From: Dawidia cretensis
GTDB lineage: Bacteria; Bacteroidota; Bacteroidia; Cytophagales; Cyclobacteriaceae
Direction: 5' to 3'
NCBI RefSeq assembly: GCF_018598175.1
Contig: NZ_JAHESE010000028.1
Span: 44,160 to 108,159, forward strand
Length of the DNA stretch: 64,000 nucleotides
Part shown: positions 45,715 to 54,067 of the stretch, one piece after another
Position numbering within the stretch: position 1 is the stretch's first letter
Layout: each line of letters opens with the position of its first letter
Program-made: the position numbers and the translations under genes
The notes under the pieces: generated by a model
The model's database searches: none
What the model was told of the DNA's origin: nothing
What the model saw: the letters and a program-made list of their open reading frames with translations, nothing else

Positions 45715-46794
45715 GTGAGACTACCGCTGTTAGTATTTGCATGCTTTTTTGCATGGAGTACATCTGCCCAAAAGGCCTATACCATTGCTATGGAACTTAC
45801 CGGATTTAAAGACGGTACCTGGTTTCATCTGGTGAATCTGGACCTCGGCAAAGCCACCGACTCGCTTCAGCTAAAAAACGGTAGAGGGGTGTTCAAAGGC
45901 ACTGTAAAAGAACCCGCTGGCTGCCGCATTCATACCATAGACAATAAGTACCTGATCATCGAGCTGGATAACTCGTACCTGAAAGTGAAAGGCAGTTACC
46001 AGGATTTTGGGTATGCCACCATAACAGGATCAGCGCTCAACCGGACGTGGACGAAGTCGAGGGACCACCAAAAGTTGTGGCAGGCGGAGCGGGACACGCT
46101 CATGCGACGGTTTGTGCGGTTTATGGACACCGACCCGGCGGCAGCCAAAGAAGCCTTTGGCCAAATGCGCAAGATTGATGATCAAATCAAACAATACCGG
46201 TTGTCACTGATCCGTACAGAGCGGCCTTCTTACTTTACGATCAGGGAGTTGTTCTTTTTGCGGAACGACCTCCCGGCAGATACATTGAAGGCATTGTTCG
46301 ACTTGTTTCCGCCCGCATTGCGGCAGACCAGGTACGGCGTGGTAGTGGCTACCTACCTCGACGCCGAAAAGGTGCCTGTAATAGGCGACCGGTTTGTTGA
46401 TATCGAAGGGACTGATACACAGGGCAACGTTCGAAAGTTATCAGATAACCTGGGTAAATATGTGTTGCTGGAGTTTTGGGCTTCGTGGTGCGGGCCTTGT
46501 GTGAATGAAATACCAAACCTAAAAACCGCGTACGATGCTTTTAGCAGCAGGGGATTCGAGGTTTATAGTTTCTCCATTGATGCGAGCAGCGAGGCGTGGC
46601 GCAAGTCCCTTCAAAAACACCGTACGCCATGGATCAATGTAAGTGATACGCAAGGCTCTTACAGCGTAATGGCTGCCAGGTATGGAGTGCGCGCAATCCC
46701 TAAGAATTATCTGATCAATCCTGACGGCGTCGTGGTTGGAATAGACCTGCGGGGGAACGATTTATACAGCAAGCTGGAAGCGTTGATCAAATGA
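45715..46794 (+). CDS. TlpA-like thioredoxin-fold protein with DUF4369 domain
   Basis: 359 residues from a GTG at 45715; the nearby ATG at 45687 is out of frame. Signal peptide 'RLPLLVFACFFAWSTSAQ'. Residues about 22-110 form a DUF4369-like beta domain ('GFKDGTWFHLVNLDLGKATD'), a helical linker follows, and the C-terminal thioredoxin fold (about 215-355) has the active site 'WASWCGPCVNEIP' with both Cys. It probably acts in the periplasm as a thiol-disulfide reductase. This architecture is widespread in Bacteroidota. It is transcribed alone after the RHS tip pair. Confidence 0.93.
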   Translation: MRLPLLVFACFFAWSTSAQKAYTIAMELTGFKDGTWFHLVNLDLGKATDSLQLKNGRGVFKGTVKEPAGCRIHTIDNKYLIIELDNSYLKVKGSYQDFGYATITGSALNRTWTKSRDHQKLWQAERDTLMRRFVRFMDTDPAAAKEAFGQMRKIDDQIKQYRLSLIRTERPSYFTIRELFFLRNDLPADTLKALFDLFPPALRQTRYGVVVATYLDAEKVPVIGDRFVDIEGTDTQGNVRKLSDNLGKYVLLEFWASWCGPCVNEIPNLKTAYDAFSSRGFEVYSFSIDASSEAWRKSLQKHRTPWINVSDTQGSYSVMAARYGVRAIPKNYLINPDGVVVGIDLRGNDLYSKLEALIK

Positions 46795-47079
46795 CAGCCT
46801 CCGGCCACACCTTAAAGGGGTATATTTTTTTTGCAGTCAATTCATTGTAAGGCGGCTGCATTACGACCCGGCGAGATAGTCTCGGTTGATGGCGGCCGGT
46901 GGACTATAGAAGCACGCGTTAAGATGTACCGGCACAAAATAGGCAAATGTGATTTCATTGTTGTATTTAATTAAGTTTACTATATTATTTTTACTATACT
47001 TACTTGCTCCTTGCCGGTAAATAGGTATATTGAATTGTGTCGTTTGTGTAATTTATAAACCCAATCTAATCTCCTTATT

Positions 47080-48672
47080 ATGATACCCATCAACAATGCA
47101 AACAAGAAAGTCAAGTATGTATTTGTGCTTATGCTCGAGAATCGCTCGTTTGATCACATGCTTGGATTTTCGGGAATCACCGGTACAGATGCCGAGACCG
47201 GCAAGCCTACGAAGGTGAACGGCCTTAGCGGTCAATCGAATCAGTACGATGGAAAAACGTATCCGGTCGCGGGAAATGCAGACTGGCAAATGCCGTTTGA
47301 TCCCGGGCACGAGTTTATGGATGTCCTTGAACAGTTGTGTGGCGCCGGTGTGAACTACAAAGGCGGCCCTTACCCGACGAATAAAATAAACAACGCCGGT
47401 TTTGTGTCAAACTATGCCACAACAACGTCGCCGGGTGAAGGCGGTGCTACTTCAAATTTCGGTGAGATCATGAAGTGCTATTCACCGGCATTGCTCGGAG
47501 CACCCACGCCATTCGCGCAGTTACCCGTGTTGACAGCGCTGGCGAAGGAGTTTGCCGTGTGCGACTGCTGGTACTCTTCCTTACCCGGTCCTACGTGGCC
47601 CAACCGATTTTTTGTTCACGCAGCTTCCTCCGGAGGCCTGGATCACAGCCCTACTTCCGAAGAGATTCTGGACTGGGAGAGTAATCCGCTATCGGGCTAC
47701 ACTTTCCCGAACAAGTCCATCTTCGATAGACTTAATGCAAATAACATTAAGTGGTGGATCTATGAAGGGGCGGCTTACCCAGTCACCGGTTCCATTCCAA
47801 ATGTAACGGCCATCGAAGGCGTGCATCAATACGATGTGAGCTACATCTCGAGATTCGCTTCCGATCTCGGCAGTTGGTATCCCCAACAGAAAAATGGCGT
47901 GTACACATTTATTGAGCCTAACTACGGTGATCTGACAAATTACAACTATCCGAAATACACCGGCGGTCAATCACAACATCCGGAAGATGACGTTAGGAAT
48001 GGGGAAGCGTTCATCAAGCAAGTGTACGAAGCCCTCGTTAATTCGACCATTTGGGAGGAAAGTATGCTCATTATTACATACGATGAGCACGGAGGTTTCT
48101 ACGATCACGTTGCGCCAACGAAGGCGCCTGAACCTAATGATAATTCGGGTAGTACATATAATCAATACGGCTTTTTGTTCGATCAATACGGTATACGTGT
48201 TCCGGCGATCGTCATCTCTGCCTATACGCCGAAAAATGTAATCGACCACCGTGTATACGATCATTCATCAGTGCCGGCTACCGTAGCCGCCGTATATAAC
48301 ATGGAGACACTCACGGACCGTGACGGAAAGGCTAATAACGTAACCTGGCTCGCATCCTTAAACAACGCCAGGACCGATGTTCCGACCACCTTGCCCAGTC
48401 CTGGCGTAGCAACACCTGCGGAAATTGAGGCAGTGGCACAACGGCACAGACCGATCGATCCGGAATCAACGGTAGATCACGGCAATCTCCCCGGTTTCCT
48501 GCACCTGGTCCTGAAAGCTGAAAAAGAAATGGCGACAACAGAAGCGGAAAAGCAACTTATTATGGAGAAATACAAGCAGATCAAAACCAAAGCGCAGGCA
48601 AAGGTTGTGATGGAGGAAGCTATTCCGCGAATACAGGCGTGGGCTGAAGTGCATGGCAGAAGCAACCACTAA
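47080..48672 (+). CDS. Phosphoesterase-family (phospholipase C / acid phosphatase-like) protein
   Basis: 530 residues, PF04185-type. 'VFVLMLENRSFDHMLGFSG' (about residues 12-30) is the family's N-terminal metal/nucleophile region; 'SLPGPTWPNRFFVHAASSGG' (about 166-185), 'YEGAAYP', 'YDEHGGFYDHVAPTK' (about 330-344) and 'GIRVPAIVISAYTPKNVIDH' (about 372-391) are further family blocks. No signal peptide is visible, unusual for this mostly secreted family, so it may act in the cytoplasm or leave by another route. The enzymes hydrolyse phosphodiesters such as phospholipid head groups. It stands alone behind an AT-rich promoter region. Confidence 0.93.
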   Translation: MIPINNANKKVKYVFVLMLENRSFDHMLGFSGITGTDAETGKPTKVNGLSGQSNQYDGKTYPVAGNADWQMPFDPGHEFMDVLEQLCGAGVNYKGGPYPTNKINNAGFVSNYATTTSPGEGGATSNFGEIMKCYSPALLGAPTPFAQLPVLTALAKEFAVCDCWYSSLPGPTWPNRFFVHAASSGGLDHSPTSEEILDWESNPLSGYTFPNKSIFDRLNANNIKWWIYEGAAYPVTGSIPNVTAIEGVHQYDVSYISRFASDLGSWYPQQKNGVYTFIEPNYGDLTNYNYPKYTGGQSQHPEDDVRNGEAFIKQVYEALVNSTIWEESMLIITYDEHGGFYDHVAPTKAPEPNDNSGSTYNQYGFLFDQYGIRVPAIVISAYTPKNVIDHRVYDHSSVPATVAAVYNMETLTDRDGKANNVTWLASLNNARTDVPTTLPSPGVATPAEIEAVAQRHRPIDPESTVDHGNLPGFLHLVLKAEKEMATTEAEKQLIMEKYKQIKTKAQAKVVMEEAIPRIQAWAEVHGRSNH

Positions 48673-48846
48673 CCTCCGGGCTGTTTGACCCTTTCTTAAT
48701 AAGGCATACCACAAAGGCCGAAAGGTTGGCTGTGAATCAATAAAGAAGTGCGCTTTTTCCTGAGAAATTTCCGCTGTCCGTGGAACTTTCGCGCTGCCTG
48801 TTGTCAGTTCATTTACGCCTACTTCGGGGTGTATAGAATTACACAA

Positions 48847-49194
48847 TTATGTTATCGAGCCCCAAACGTAGACGTCTTCATAATCTTCGGTGATCAGAAA
48901 ACGCCAGCCGGGTGGTAGCCCCAGGTATTTTACGATCATCGGGCACCATTCCAGAAGGTGCTCCACGTGAAGTGAAACAAAAAAGTCGGGATCTTCTGAC
49001 TAGTCCTCTCCCCAGATATACCAGCCGGTAGTATTTCCCTCGGGCATATGACGCAGTCCATGGACGGGGCGTGCGCCATCTTTGACATTCCATGACATTC
49101 CAACCTTTAAAAAGGCGGGTGATTCAAAAAATACTGTTCCGTATTTTTGGCACAGTGCCAGTTGTTCAGTTTTACTATCACCCATGTGATTCAT
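48847..49194 (-). pseudogene. Imm33/DUF2185-like immunity gene with premature TAG
   Basis: From an ATG at 49192-49194 the frame reads 'LCQKYGTVFFESPAFLKVGM', 'GARPVHGLRHMPEGNTTGWY' and 'IWGED', then TAG (49000-49002, codon 65), and continues in the same frame with '[20 protein letters not shown]' and '[20 protein letters not shown]' to TAA at 48847. The whole 115-codon frame matches the small immunity-type proteins with an Imm33/DUF2185 C-terminus. One base change (for example G-to-A or C-to-T in a Glu or Gln codon) explains the break. The 140-base gap on each side holds no other gene. Confidence 0.78.
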
Positions 49195-49521
49195 GCGGTA
49201 GCCATTCTCGCCAAGGTAACAAGTTGAAAAAACAATAACAAATGACCGCTCCTGACTGGTCTGCTATTTCTATTCCTGCCACTGAAGGTGATGATGGAGT
49301 TCGGAATGTTTTGAGAACTATGTGTCTTACTACGGAAACCAAATCAGCCGATCCGGAAAGCTCCGCACGTTCACATCGTAGCGTAATAGTACGTTTACAT
49401 ACCCTCTCGCCAGGACAGAGTCAGGGAATCGTTTTCAATTGATCCACTCGGCTTATACCATACTCCAAAATTAAGCTCTTATTCATTAGGCCTGTTATTA
49501 ACAAAAATGAAATAAATCCCT
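49195..49521. other. Gene-free interval
   Basis: About 330 bases between a broken immunity gene and the SH3 gene. The 66-codon plus frame (49242-49442) shows no domain or signal. The final 60 bases are AT-rich and probably hold the promoter of the SH3 gene. Confidence 0.5.
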
Positions 49522-50022
49522 ATGAACAATTCAATGCTTGGATTATTTACCCTGCTACTATTCGCAACTGCCCCTAAACTGGCATATGGTCAAAACGACA
49601 GGCCGATCACAATTTGTAGCACATCATTAGCAAGTTCATCGGTCGGTCGGTGTACTGGATCAGCGTACTGCAGCGCCTGCAAGAACTGCTCAAGGTGCGC
49701 ACACTGTAACAGTGGCGGAAGTTGCGGAGTCTGCGCTCGTAGGTCTAAGTCCTATTCCATTCCAAGGCAGCATTCAAGCGTATACTCCGACCCGTCAGGT
49801 AGTAATTTTGCTCCAGAATCTATCAATCAAATTCTCTTTATTAAATCGCAGGCACTTAATCTCCGTAGCGGGCCGGGAACGCAGTATACCATCATTGGCA
49901 AACTGACGTATCGTCAAAAGTTGACACTACTTGCTGCAAGTGGCGAATGGTTGAAAGTGTCCGTAGAAGACAGTGGACGGGTTGGATTTGTGCATAAAAA
50001 TTATGTAAAAGTCAGCAACTAG
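49522..50022 (+). CDS. Secreted Cys-rich SH3-domain protein
   Basis: 166 residues. Signal peptide ends near 'KLAYGQ' (about residue 24). A cysteine-rich segment (about 32-70) contains eight Cys, six of them in CxxC spacing ('YCSACKNCSRCAHC', 'CGVC'), which may bind metal or form disulfides. The C-terminal SH3b domain (about 103-165) has 'LNLRSGPGTQYTIIGKL' and 'GFVHKNYVKV'. SH3b domains often bind peptidoglycan. Such proteins are common beside toxin/immunity genes in Bacteroidota and may be immunity or defence related; function is unproven. Confidence 0.85.
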   Translation: MNNSMLGLFTLLLFATAPKLAYGQNDRPITICSTSLASSSVGRCTGSAYCSACKNCSRCAHCNSGGSCGVCARRSKSYSIPRQHSSVYSDPSGSNFAPESINQILFIKSQALNLRSGPGTQYTIIGKLTYRQKLTLLAASGEWLKVSVEDSGRVGFVHKNYVKVSN

Positions 50023-50039
50023 ATCTTCGAGAGAAGATA

Positions 50040-50471
50040 TCAGTGCGCTGTACCTTCTAATAATTTATTGACTTCTTTATTGTCAGGCCAACCTTCGCTC
50101 TCCTTCATTGCTATTGCTAAGTAGCCCATGGAATCCTGAATTGTAGGCGCCACTCCTTTCACTATTGCATTTGGCCAGGGGGATTTATGCTCTGGCATAC
50201 GGTATTCAAAATGGTACCCTGTGGTTCCGATATTGCTAATTGCCACGAACCAGCCTGATTCCCAATTATCCTCAGCTAACAATAGTAGCGTGTCGTGTGA
50301 CGTTAGCCCCCATATTTTTGTCTGTTTGAAATTTTGATCAATCAGATCAAGGAAATCCAGCATTGCTTGGCCCCTAGTCGCCCAAACTGGATTTGAATCG
50401 TAGTTCTTCAACTCGATGTAAAATTCTCGAAGAGTCTGTCTTTTTTGATCAGAGGATCGTTGTATTGGCAT
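50040..50471 (-). CDS. Hypothetical protein, immunity-like
   Basis: 143 residues, no signal peptide. Sequence such as 'MLDFLDLIDQNFKQTKIWGL', 'HDTLLLLAEDNWESGWFVAI' and 'GYHFEYRMPEHKSPWPNAIV' suggests a compact alpha/beta protein, typical of orphan immunity genes, and the C-terminal 'MKESEGWPDNKEVNKLLEG' is a helix. Family not recognised. It is convergent with the SH3 gene, 17 bases apart. Confidence 0.7.
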   Translation of the reverse strand: MPIQRSSDQKRQTLREFYIELKNYDSNPVWATRGQAMLDFLDLIDQNFKQTKIWGLTSHDTLLLLAEDNWESGWFVAISNIGTTGYHFEYRMPEHKSPWPNAIVKGVAPTIQDSMGYLAIAMKESEGWPDNKEVNKLLEGTAH

Positions 50472-50500
50472 ATTGTTCGGTCAAAACTATCTAGTCCGTA

Positions 50501-51047
50501 TTGCGCAAGTACAGCTTTCAGAAGCCATTGGTGAGGCCATTTACTGATACGACGACACTGTTGGCACAACTTGATGAGGCAGTCGCGCCTTTTGGTCATG
50601 TGCCACTTTCTCTGAAAGCTATTTTATACGTTTGTCGGCGGTTGCAATTTTGCGTGGGACAATCACGCCGCCGATGCGACACCGTGGCCGTATGCTGACC
50701 CTGTTCAGATCTGTCCATTAGACGACTTGGTGACGCATGTAACCACTGATGACTGGAAGGAAGAAATGGCCGAGTTGAGAGAATACGGAGAAGTGCCAAG
50801 CTTGGAACTTTCTGCCGACTACTACCACAAAGACAACGTCAGTGGAGGTCCTGCCTACGTGCTGACACTGTCGCAGCTGCCGAGTGTCGACGGACGTTTT
50901 CTAAATGAGGAGCATGAGACTACGCTAATCAACTACCTGCGCATTGTTTTCATGAACGGCGGCTTCGGAAGAATTGAAGACGCACAACGGACCGAAAGCT
51001 TTCAACAATTTTATGACCGGGTAAAACCAAAACTCACGATGGTTTGA
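50501..51047 (+). pseudogene. SUKH (SMI1/KNR4)-like immunity gene with frameshift
   Basis: The visible ORF 50727-51047 (106 codons) is only the C-terminal part. Just upstream, one frame reads 'LLAQLDEAVAPFGHVPLSLK' and, after an extra base near 50622, another reads 'FYTFVGGCNFAWDNHAADAT' and 'PWPYADPVQICPLDDLVTHV', which joins the 106-codon ORF without a break. 'P-x-S-L-K-x-F-Y-x-x-V-G-x-x-N-F' is the characteristic start of SUKH-fold immunity proteins. The far N-terminus also appears scrambled. SUKH proteins neutralise diverse toxins; here the gene is inactive unless the indel is a read error. Confidence 0.72.
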
Positions 51048-51074
51048 ATGGGTTCGATGTCCATTCCACTACTC

Positions 51075-51150
51075 ACAAAAAAGCCTGCAAACTTTTAAAA
51101 TTTGCAGGCTTATTTTATGCAGGGAGGACCGGCAAAATCTCGAACCTTTT
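51075..51150. repeat. Hairpin plus tRNA-Ser-3'-end-like element (copy 3)
   Basis: AAGCCTGCAAA (51081-51091) pairs with TTTGCAGGCTT (51101-51111), flanked by A- and T-rich tracts. Then comes 'GCAGGGAGGACCGGC' with 'TCTCGAACC' (51119-51146), like the reversed 3' end and T-loop of a tRNA-Ser but with a broken stem, so it is not a working tRNA. It may serve as a terminator after the SUKH-like remnant. Confidence 0.7.
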
Positions 51151-51200
51151 GGTGTTAGATCTGAGGTTGTTATACAGATCACATTACCGCGACTACTCCT

Positions 51201-51480
51201 TCAATATTCTGGCGGTGTACCACTGCCCGCGATTCCGGATGCCGGGTAATCGGCGTACCCGATTTCTCCGCCGGTATAGTACGTATCCCTGTTGCTTTCT
51301 GACAATGGCAAGTTATACTTAAAGCGCTCTACAAGATCAGGGTTGGCAATGAATGGCGCGTCAAAATACACCAGGTTGGCTGTTTCTTCTTTCAGGATTG
51401 CATTGCCGCTTTCCTGCGTAAGGCCCAGATGGCCATCAGCCTGCCGCTATAGTTCTTGCGTTATCAACGATTTAATATTG
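51201..51480 (-). pseudogene. C-terminal remnant of an Old-Yellow-Enzyme-type alkene reductase
   Basis: The minus frame ending at the TGA at 51201-51203 reads 'LTQESGNAILKEETANLVYF', 'APFIANPDLVERFKYNLPLS' and 'YYTGGEIGYADYPASG'. This is the C-terminal barrel end of NADH:flavin oxidoreductases (FIANPDL...YYTGG..GYTDYP). A further N-terminal bit ('NYSGRLMA') is present in a different frame near 51440-51460, so at least one indel has occurred. About 80 of roughly 370 residues remain. It lies between two tRNA-like hairpin elements. Confidence 0.82.
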
Positions 51481-51493
51481 GCGGAATTGCAAC

Positions 51494-51542
51494 CTCTTTG
51501 TGGACCGGACGGGATTCGAATAATTTAATACAAAGAGCTTTT
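51494..51542. repeat. Hairpin enclosing a tRNA-T-arm-like sequence (copy 4)
   Basis: CTCTTTGT (51494-51501) pairs with ACAAAGAG (51530-51537). The loop contains GGACCGGACGGGATTCGAA, the reverse of a tRNA T-arm/3' end, but the T-stem cannot form. CTTTTAT follows. It belongs to the same dispersed family. Confidence 0.65.
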
Positions 51543-51628
51543 ATCGTCAGGATCACGACTCATGGAGATATTTGGCAATCAGCGTCAGTTTTAGCTTCTT
51601 TACATCGATAACGATAGATAAAAACAAA

Positions 51629-52201
51629 ATGCAGATTCGGGTTCGGCGAACAACTTTAATTTCTTGTCTATTATTGATGGGTCTGCTGACCTCTTGCGTA
51701 AATCTGGACAGGGTTTTCAATACCGGTTACGAAACAAAAAACCTTGACATTCCTGTTTCTATCGAAAGCATAGAATTTCAAGACAAACGGGACTATGTAT
51801 CTCCTGGCCCGGACATCCGGTTGCCTGTGTTTTCACTACCGGGACAGTTCGTTGACTACTATCCGGAATTTAGTCAGGCCCACAAAAGACTTGTGGCGGA
51901 TATTATTCATAAAAACTTCAGATCAAACAATGCCACAGCGTTTAAAGCAAATGTGGAGTTGATTCAAGGGGCAAAAGAATTCTCAGCTACCTTTTCGAAA
52001 GAAACGGAAACGGTAATAGTTAGATTGAGAATCACATTGCAAAATGAGAAGGAAAAATATATAATCGAAACCAATGGCCAATGGTTTGTCGCCTCGGCAG
52101 ATGCGAAATACAAAAGATTTGAAGAACTATACCAAAGGGCAATCCAGTCCGTGGCGTTCGCGGGGCTGCAGGAGCTGAAGTCAAAATATCTTAGCCAGTA
52201 G
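51629..52201 (+). CDS. Lipoprotein of unknown function
   Basis: 190 residues from the ATG at 51629-51631, giving a lipoprotein signal 'TTLISCLLLMGLLTSC' (Cys near 22); the frame opens earlier at 51572 with no signal. The mature part holds 'IPVSIESIEFQDKRDYVSPG' and 'LVADIIHKNFRSNN', then alternating strands ('FKANVELIQGAKEFSATFSK', 'TVIVRLRITLQNEKEKYIIE'), similar to DUF-type lipoproteins with one alpha/beta domain. No family is recognised. Probably anchored to the inner leaflet of the outer membrane. Confidence 0.78.
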   Translation: MQIRVRRTTLISCLLLMGLLTSCVNLDRVFNTGYETKNLDIPVSIESIEFQDKRDYVSPGPDIRLPVFSLPGQFVDYYPEFSQAHKRLVADIIHKNFRSNNATAFKANVELIQGAKEFSATFSKETETVIVRLRITLQNEKEKYIIETNGQWFVASADAKYKRFEELYQRAIQSVAFAGLQELKSKYLSQ

Positions 52202-52387
52202 CCGCCAAATTTGTAGTGTCCTGTTTGCTGTCTAATCCTACAAGTTTTGGGAATTTATAAAATAACGAAGGAAGCTCTCCAATTTGACCATCGGCAATCT
52301 TATTGTTTTTACTTTCCGATACAGATGAAGTCATTTCGAACGAATGAATAACTTGCACGAACATGTTAAAACAGATAATCAAATGAA

Positions 52388-53113
52388 ATGGGACTTTTTA
52401 ACTTTTTAAAGAATAAGGAGGCACAACCCGATCATTCAAAAAATGAACAGGTAGTCGAGTTTTCAGTTGGAGACATCTTTTATACAGAGAAAAATGAAAA
52501 ATTCAATCTATACAAGATTTTAGCAGAGGACAAAGAATTTGAATGTTATCATATTTTGACTTATGCACCAGTAAACAGTTTACCGGCAGGTAATGACATC
52601 GACAATTTACCAGTCTCTGTATATCATTCGCCTTTTGCCAAGAAAGCGTTTGCAGGCGCTGTCTTGCTGACAAATAAACAAATTATAGCCGACGACCTGA
52701 TCGGCTATCACGAATATTTACATCAGACACAAGAGCCTAATTACTATTTACCTATCGCAAACGAGTATTATAAAGCAGCACTAAGGCTAACTGATGAGAA
52801 AAGACATTATGATGCAATCGACTCTTACTCAAAAGCAATAGACTTGTTTCCTCAATTCTTTGAAGCTATTGATGACAGGGCATTCTGCAAAATGGATTTA
52901 GGTTTATGGTCAGACGCGATAGAAGATTTTAAACTCTCATTGAAACAAAATCCAAATAGTTTACTTGCTGAGTTTTCAATTGGAGAATGTTATTTTAAAA
53001 TGGGCGACTATCAAAACGCAAAACGACAGTTTGAACTGGCTCATAGTATTGACCCCAACCATCAGGCGCCGAGACAATTCCTAGATAAAGTAAATGATAT
53101 ACTTGGTAAATAA
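52388..53113 (+). CDS. TPR-repeat protein
   Basis: 241 residues without a signal peptide. The N-terminal 120 residues are an unrecognised alpha/beta domain ('VVEFSVGDIFYTEKNEKFNL', 'ECYHILTYAPVNSLPAG'). The C-terminal half has three tetratricopeptide repeats ('HYDAIDSYSKAIDLFPQFFE', 'LWSDAIEDFKLSLKQNPNSL', 'DYQNAKRQFELAHSIDPNHQ'). It is probably a cytoplasmic protein that binds another protein. It lies among immunity-like genes in an AT-richer segment and may itself be one. Confidence 0.82.
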   Translation: MGLFNFLKNKEAQPDHSKNEQVVEFSVGDIFYTEKNEKFNLYKILAEDKEFECYHILTYAPVNSLPAGNDIDNLPVSVYHSPFAKKAFAGAVLLTNKQIIADDLIGYHEYLHQTQEPNYYLPIANEYYKAALRLTDEKRHYDAIDSYSKAIDLFPQFFEAIDDRAFCKMDLGLWSDAIEDFKLSLKQNPNSLLAEFSIGECYFKMGDYQNAKRQFELAHSIDPNHQAPRQFLDKVNDILGK

Positions 53114-53360
53114 TAACTGCCGCCAAAAGGAATCAATCCATGAAAAGAATTCAAACCAAACAGCGCGGTAAATTCGACGACTTAAAGGACGTTTCAATTT
53201 GTTCCGCGGAGAGAGAGAGTTACTTTTCGTGATCACGTGAAAGCAGGGCTTCAATCAACTTATTTAAAGCTCCCCATCAAGTTGAACGAGATGGCGAGCC
53301 TGTTTAAATGGGATGACGCGACAGTAGCCAGGCAGCGCGAGTGTAAGGACGAGAGCAAAG

Positions 53361-53437
53361 AAAATGCCAGAACGACTAAGGTCGATCTGGCTTTCTGCGG
53401 ACCGGACGGGAGTAGAACTACTCCTGCAACCTTCTGA
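53361..53437. repeat. Hairpin plus tRNA-3'-half-like element (copy 5)
   Basis: GCCAGA...TCTGGC, with inner CGAC/GTCG, forms a hairpin at about 53366-53391. It is followed by TGCGGACCGGACGGG, 'AGTAGAACTACTCC' and TGCAACCTTCTG (53396-53437), the reversed 3' half of a tRNA with a damaged T-loop. The translated 'CGPDGSRTTPATF' in this strand is the well-known spurious peptide from antisense tRNA. Confidence 0.75.
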
Positions 53438-53525
53438 TATTCAATACACTTATATCGAGGCCTGCTTCATACTCACCAGTTTTCAATAAGACTGGCAGTG
53501 CTGTAAGTATCTCAAATATAAGCTT

Positions 53526-54067
53526 ATGGTGCAGATATTTAGCGTACAATCGGATTTAAAGCGGGCGCTCATTGACGCGGAAAAATGGGGTGAATTTATG
53601 AAATGGTATGACAGATCCGCCGCAGTCATGACTAATCAGCAGTTTAGAACCAAACTCCTAAGTAATTTTGGACGTACTTACGCGGTGGATGACTTTATCA
53701 GGTTTTATAACGAACAGAAAAATCCGGACAGCTTTGAGCGAGGAAGTATGTTGTATATTAGAAATGGTAATGTAGTTAAGGGGCCCGAAGTGTTATGGGT
53801 ACAAAGTCGAGAATTCGTTTTGAGCCTGAAGCCTATCCCGATTGGGCCGGGAGGCTGCATTTCCACTATTGGGATGGTCTTGAGGAGGGGCTTAGTCCTG
53901 AAACAGACTTGATTCATCAGGGCAAGGACGTATACAACGTGATGATCTCAGAGGACTTCATCTATTTCTATAACAGATATCAAGAAGTAAGCGACCCATA
54001 TCACATGCTTCCTACGTTGAAGGACACAGGCTTAAAGAATTTCACAATTCCCAGAAAAGATTTATAA
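53526..54067 (+). pseudogene. Frameshifted hypothetical gene (two frames, one product)
   Basis: The first frame (53526 onward) encodes 'EKWGEFMKWYDRSAAVMTNQ' to 'MLYIRNGNVVKGPEV'. The second, in the next frame, begins near the ATG at 53795 with 'GTKSRIRFEPEAYPDWAGRL' and 'HFHYWDGLEEGLSPETDLIH', to the TAA at 54067. The first frame loses coding character after about 53790, and one missing base in 53785-53797 would join the halves into a protein of about 180 residues. Its stop overlaps the start of the next gene (TAATG at 54065-54069). Family not recognised; probably immunity-like. Confidence 0.6.

Noticed and set aside
53237-53437. Small ORF ending in 'CGPDGSRTTPATF'
   Set aside because: This peptide type arises from the reversed 3' part of a tRNA-like sequence and is a known spurious translation; annotated as repeat copy 5.
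51100-53440. Possible intact tRNA genes at the CCGGACGGGATTCGAA-like sites
   Set aside because: T-stem and acceptor pairing fail and no D-arm or anticodon arm can be built at any of the sites.
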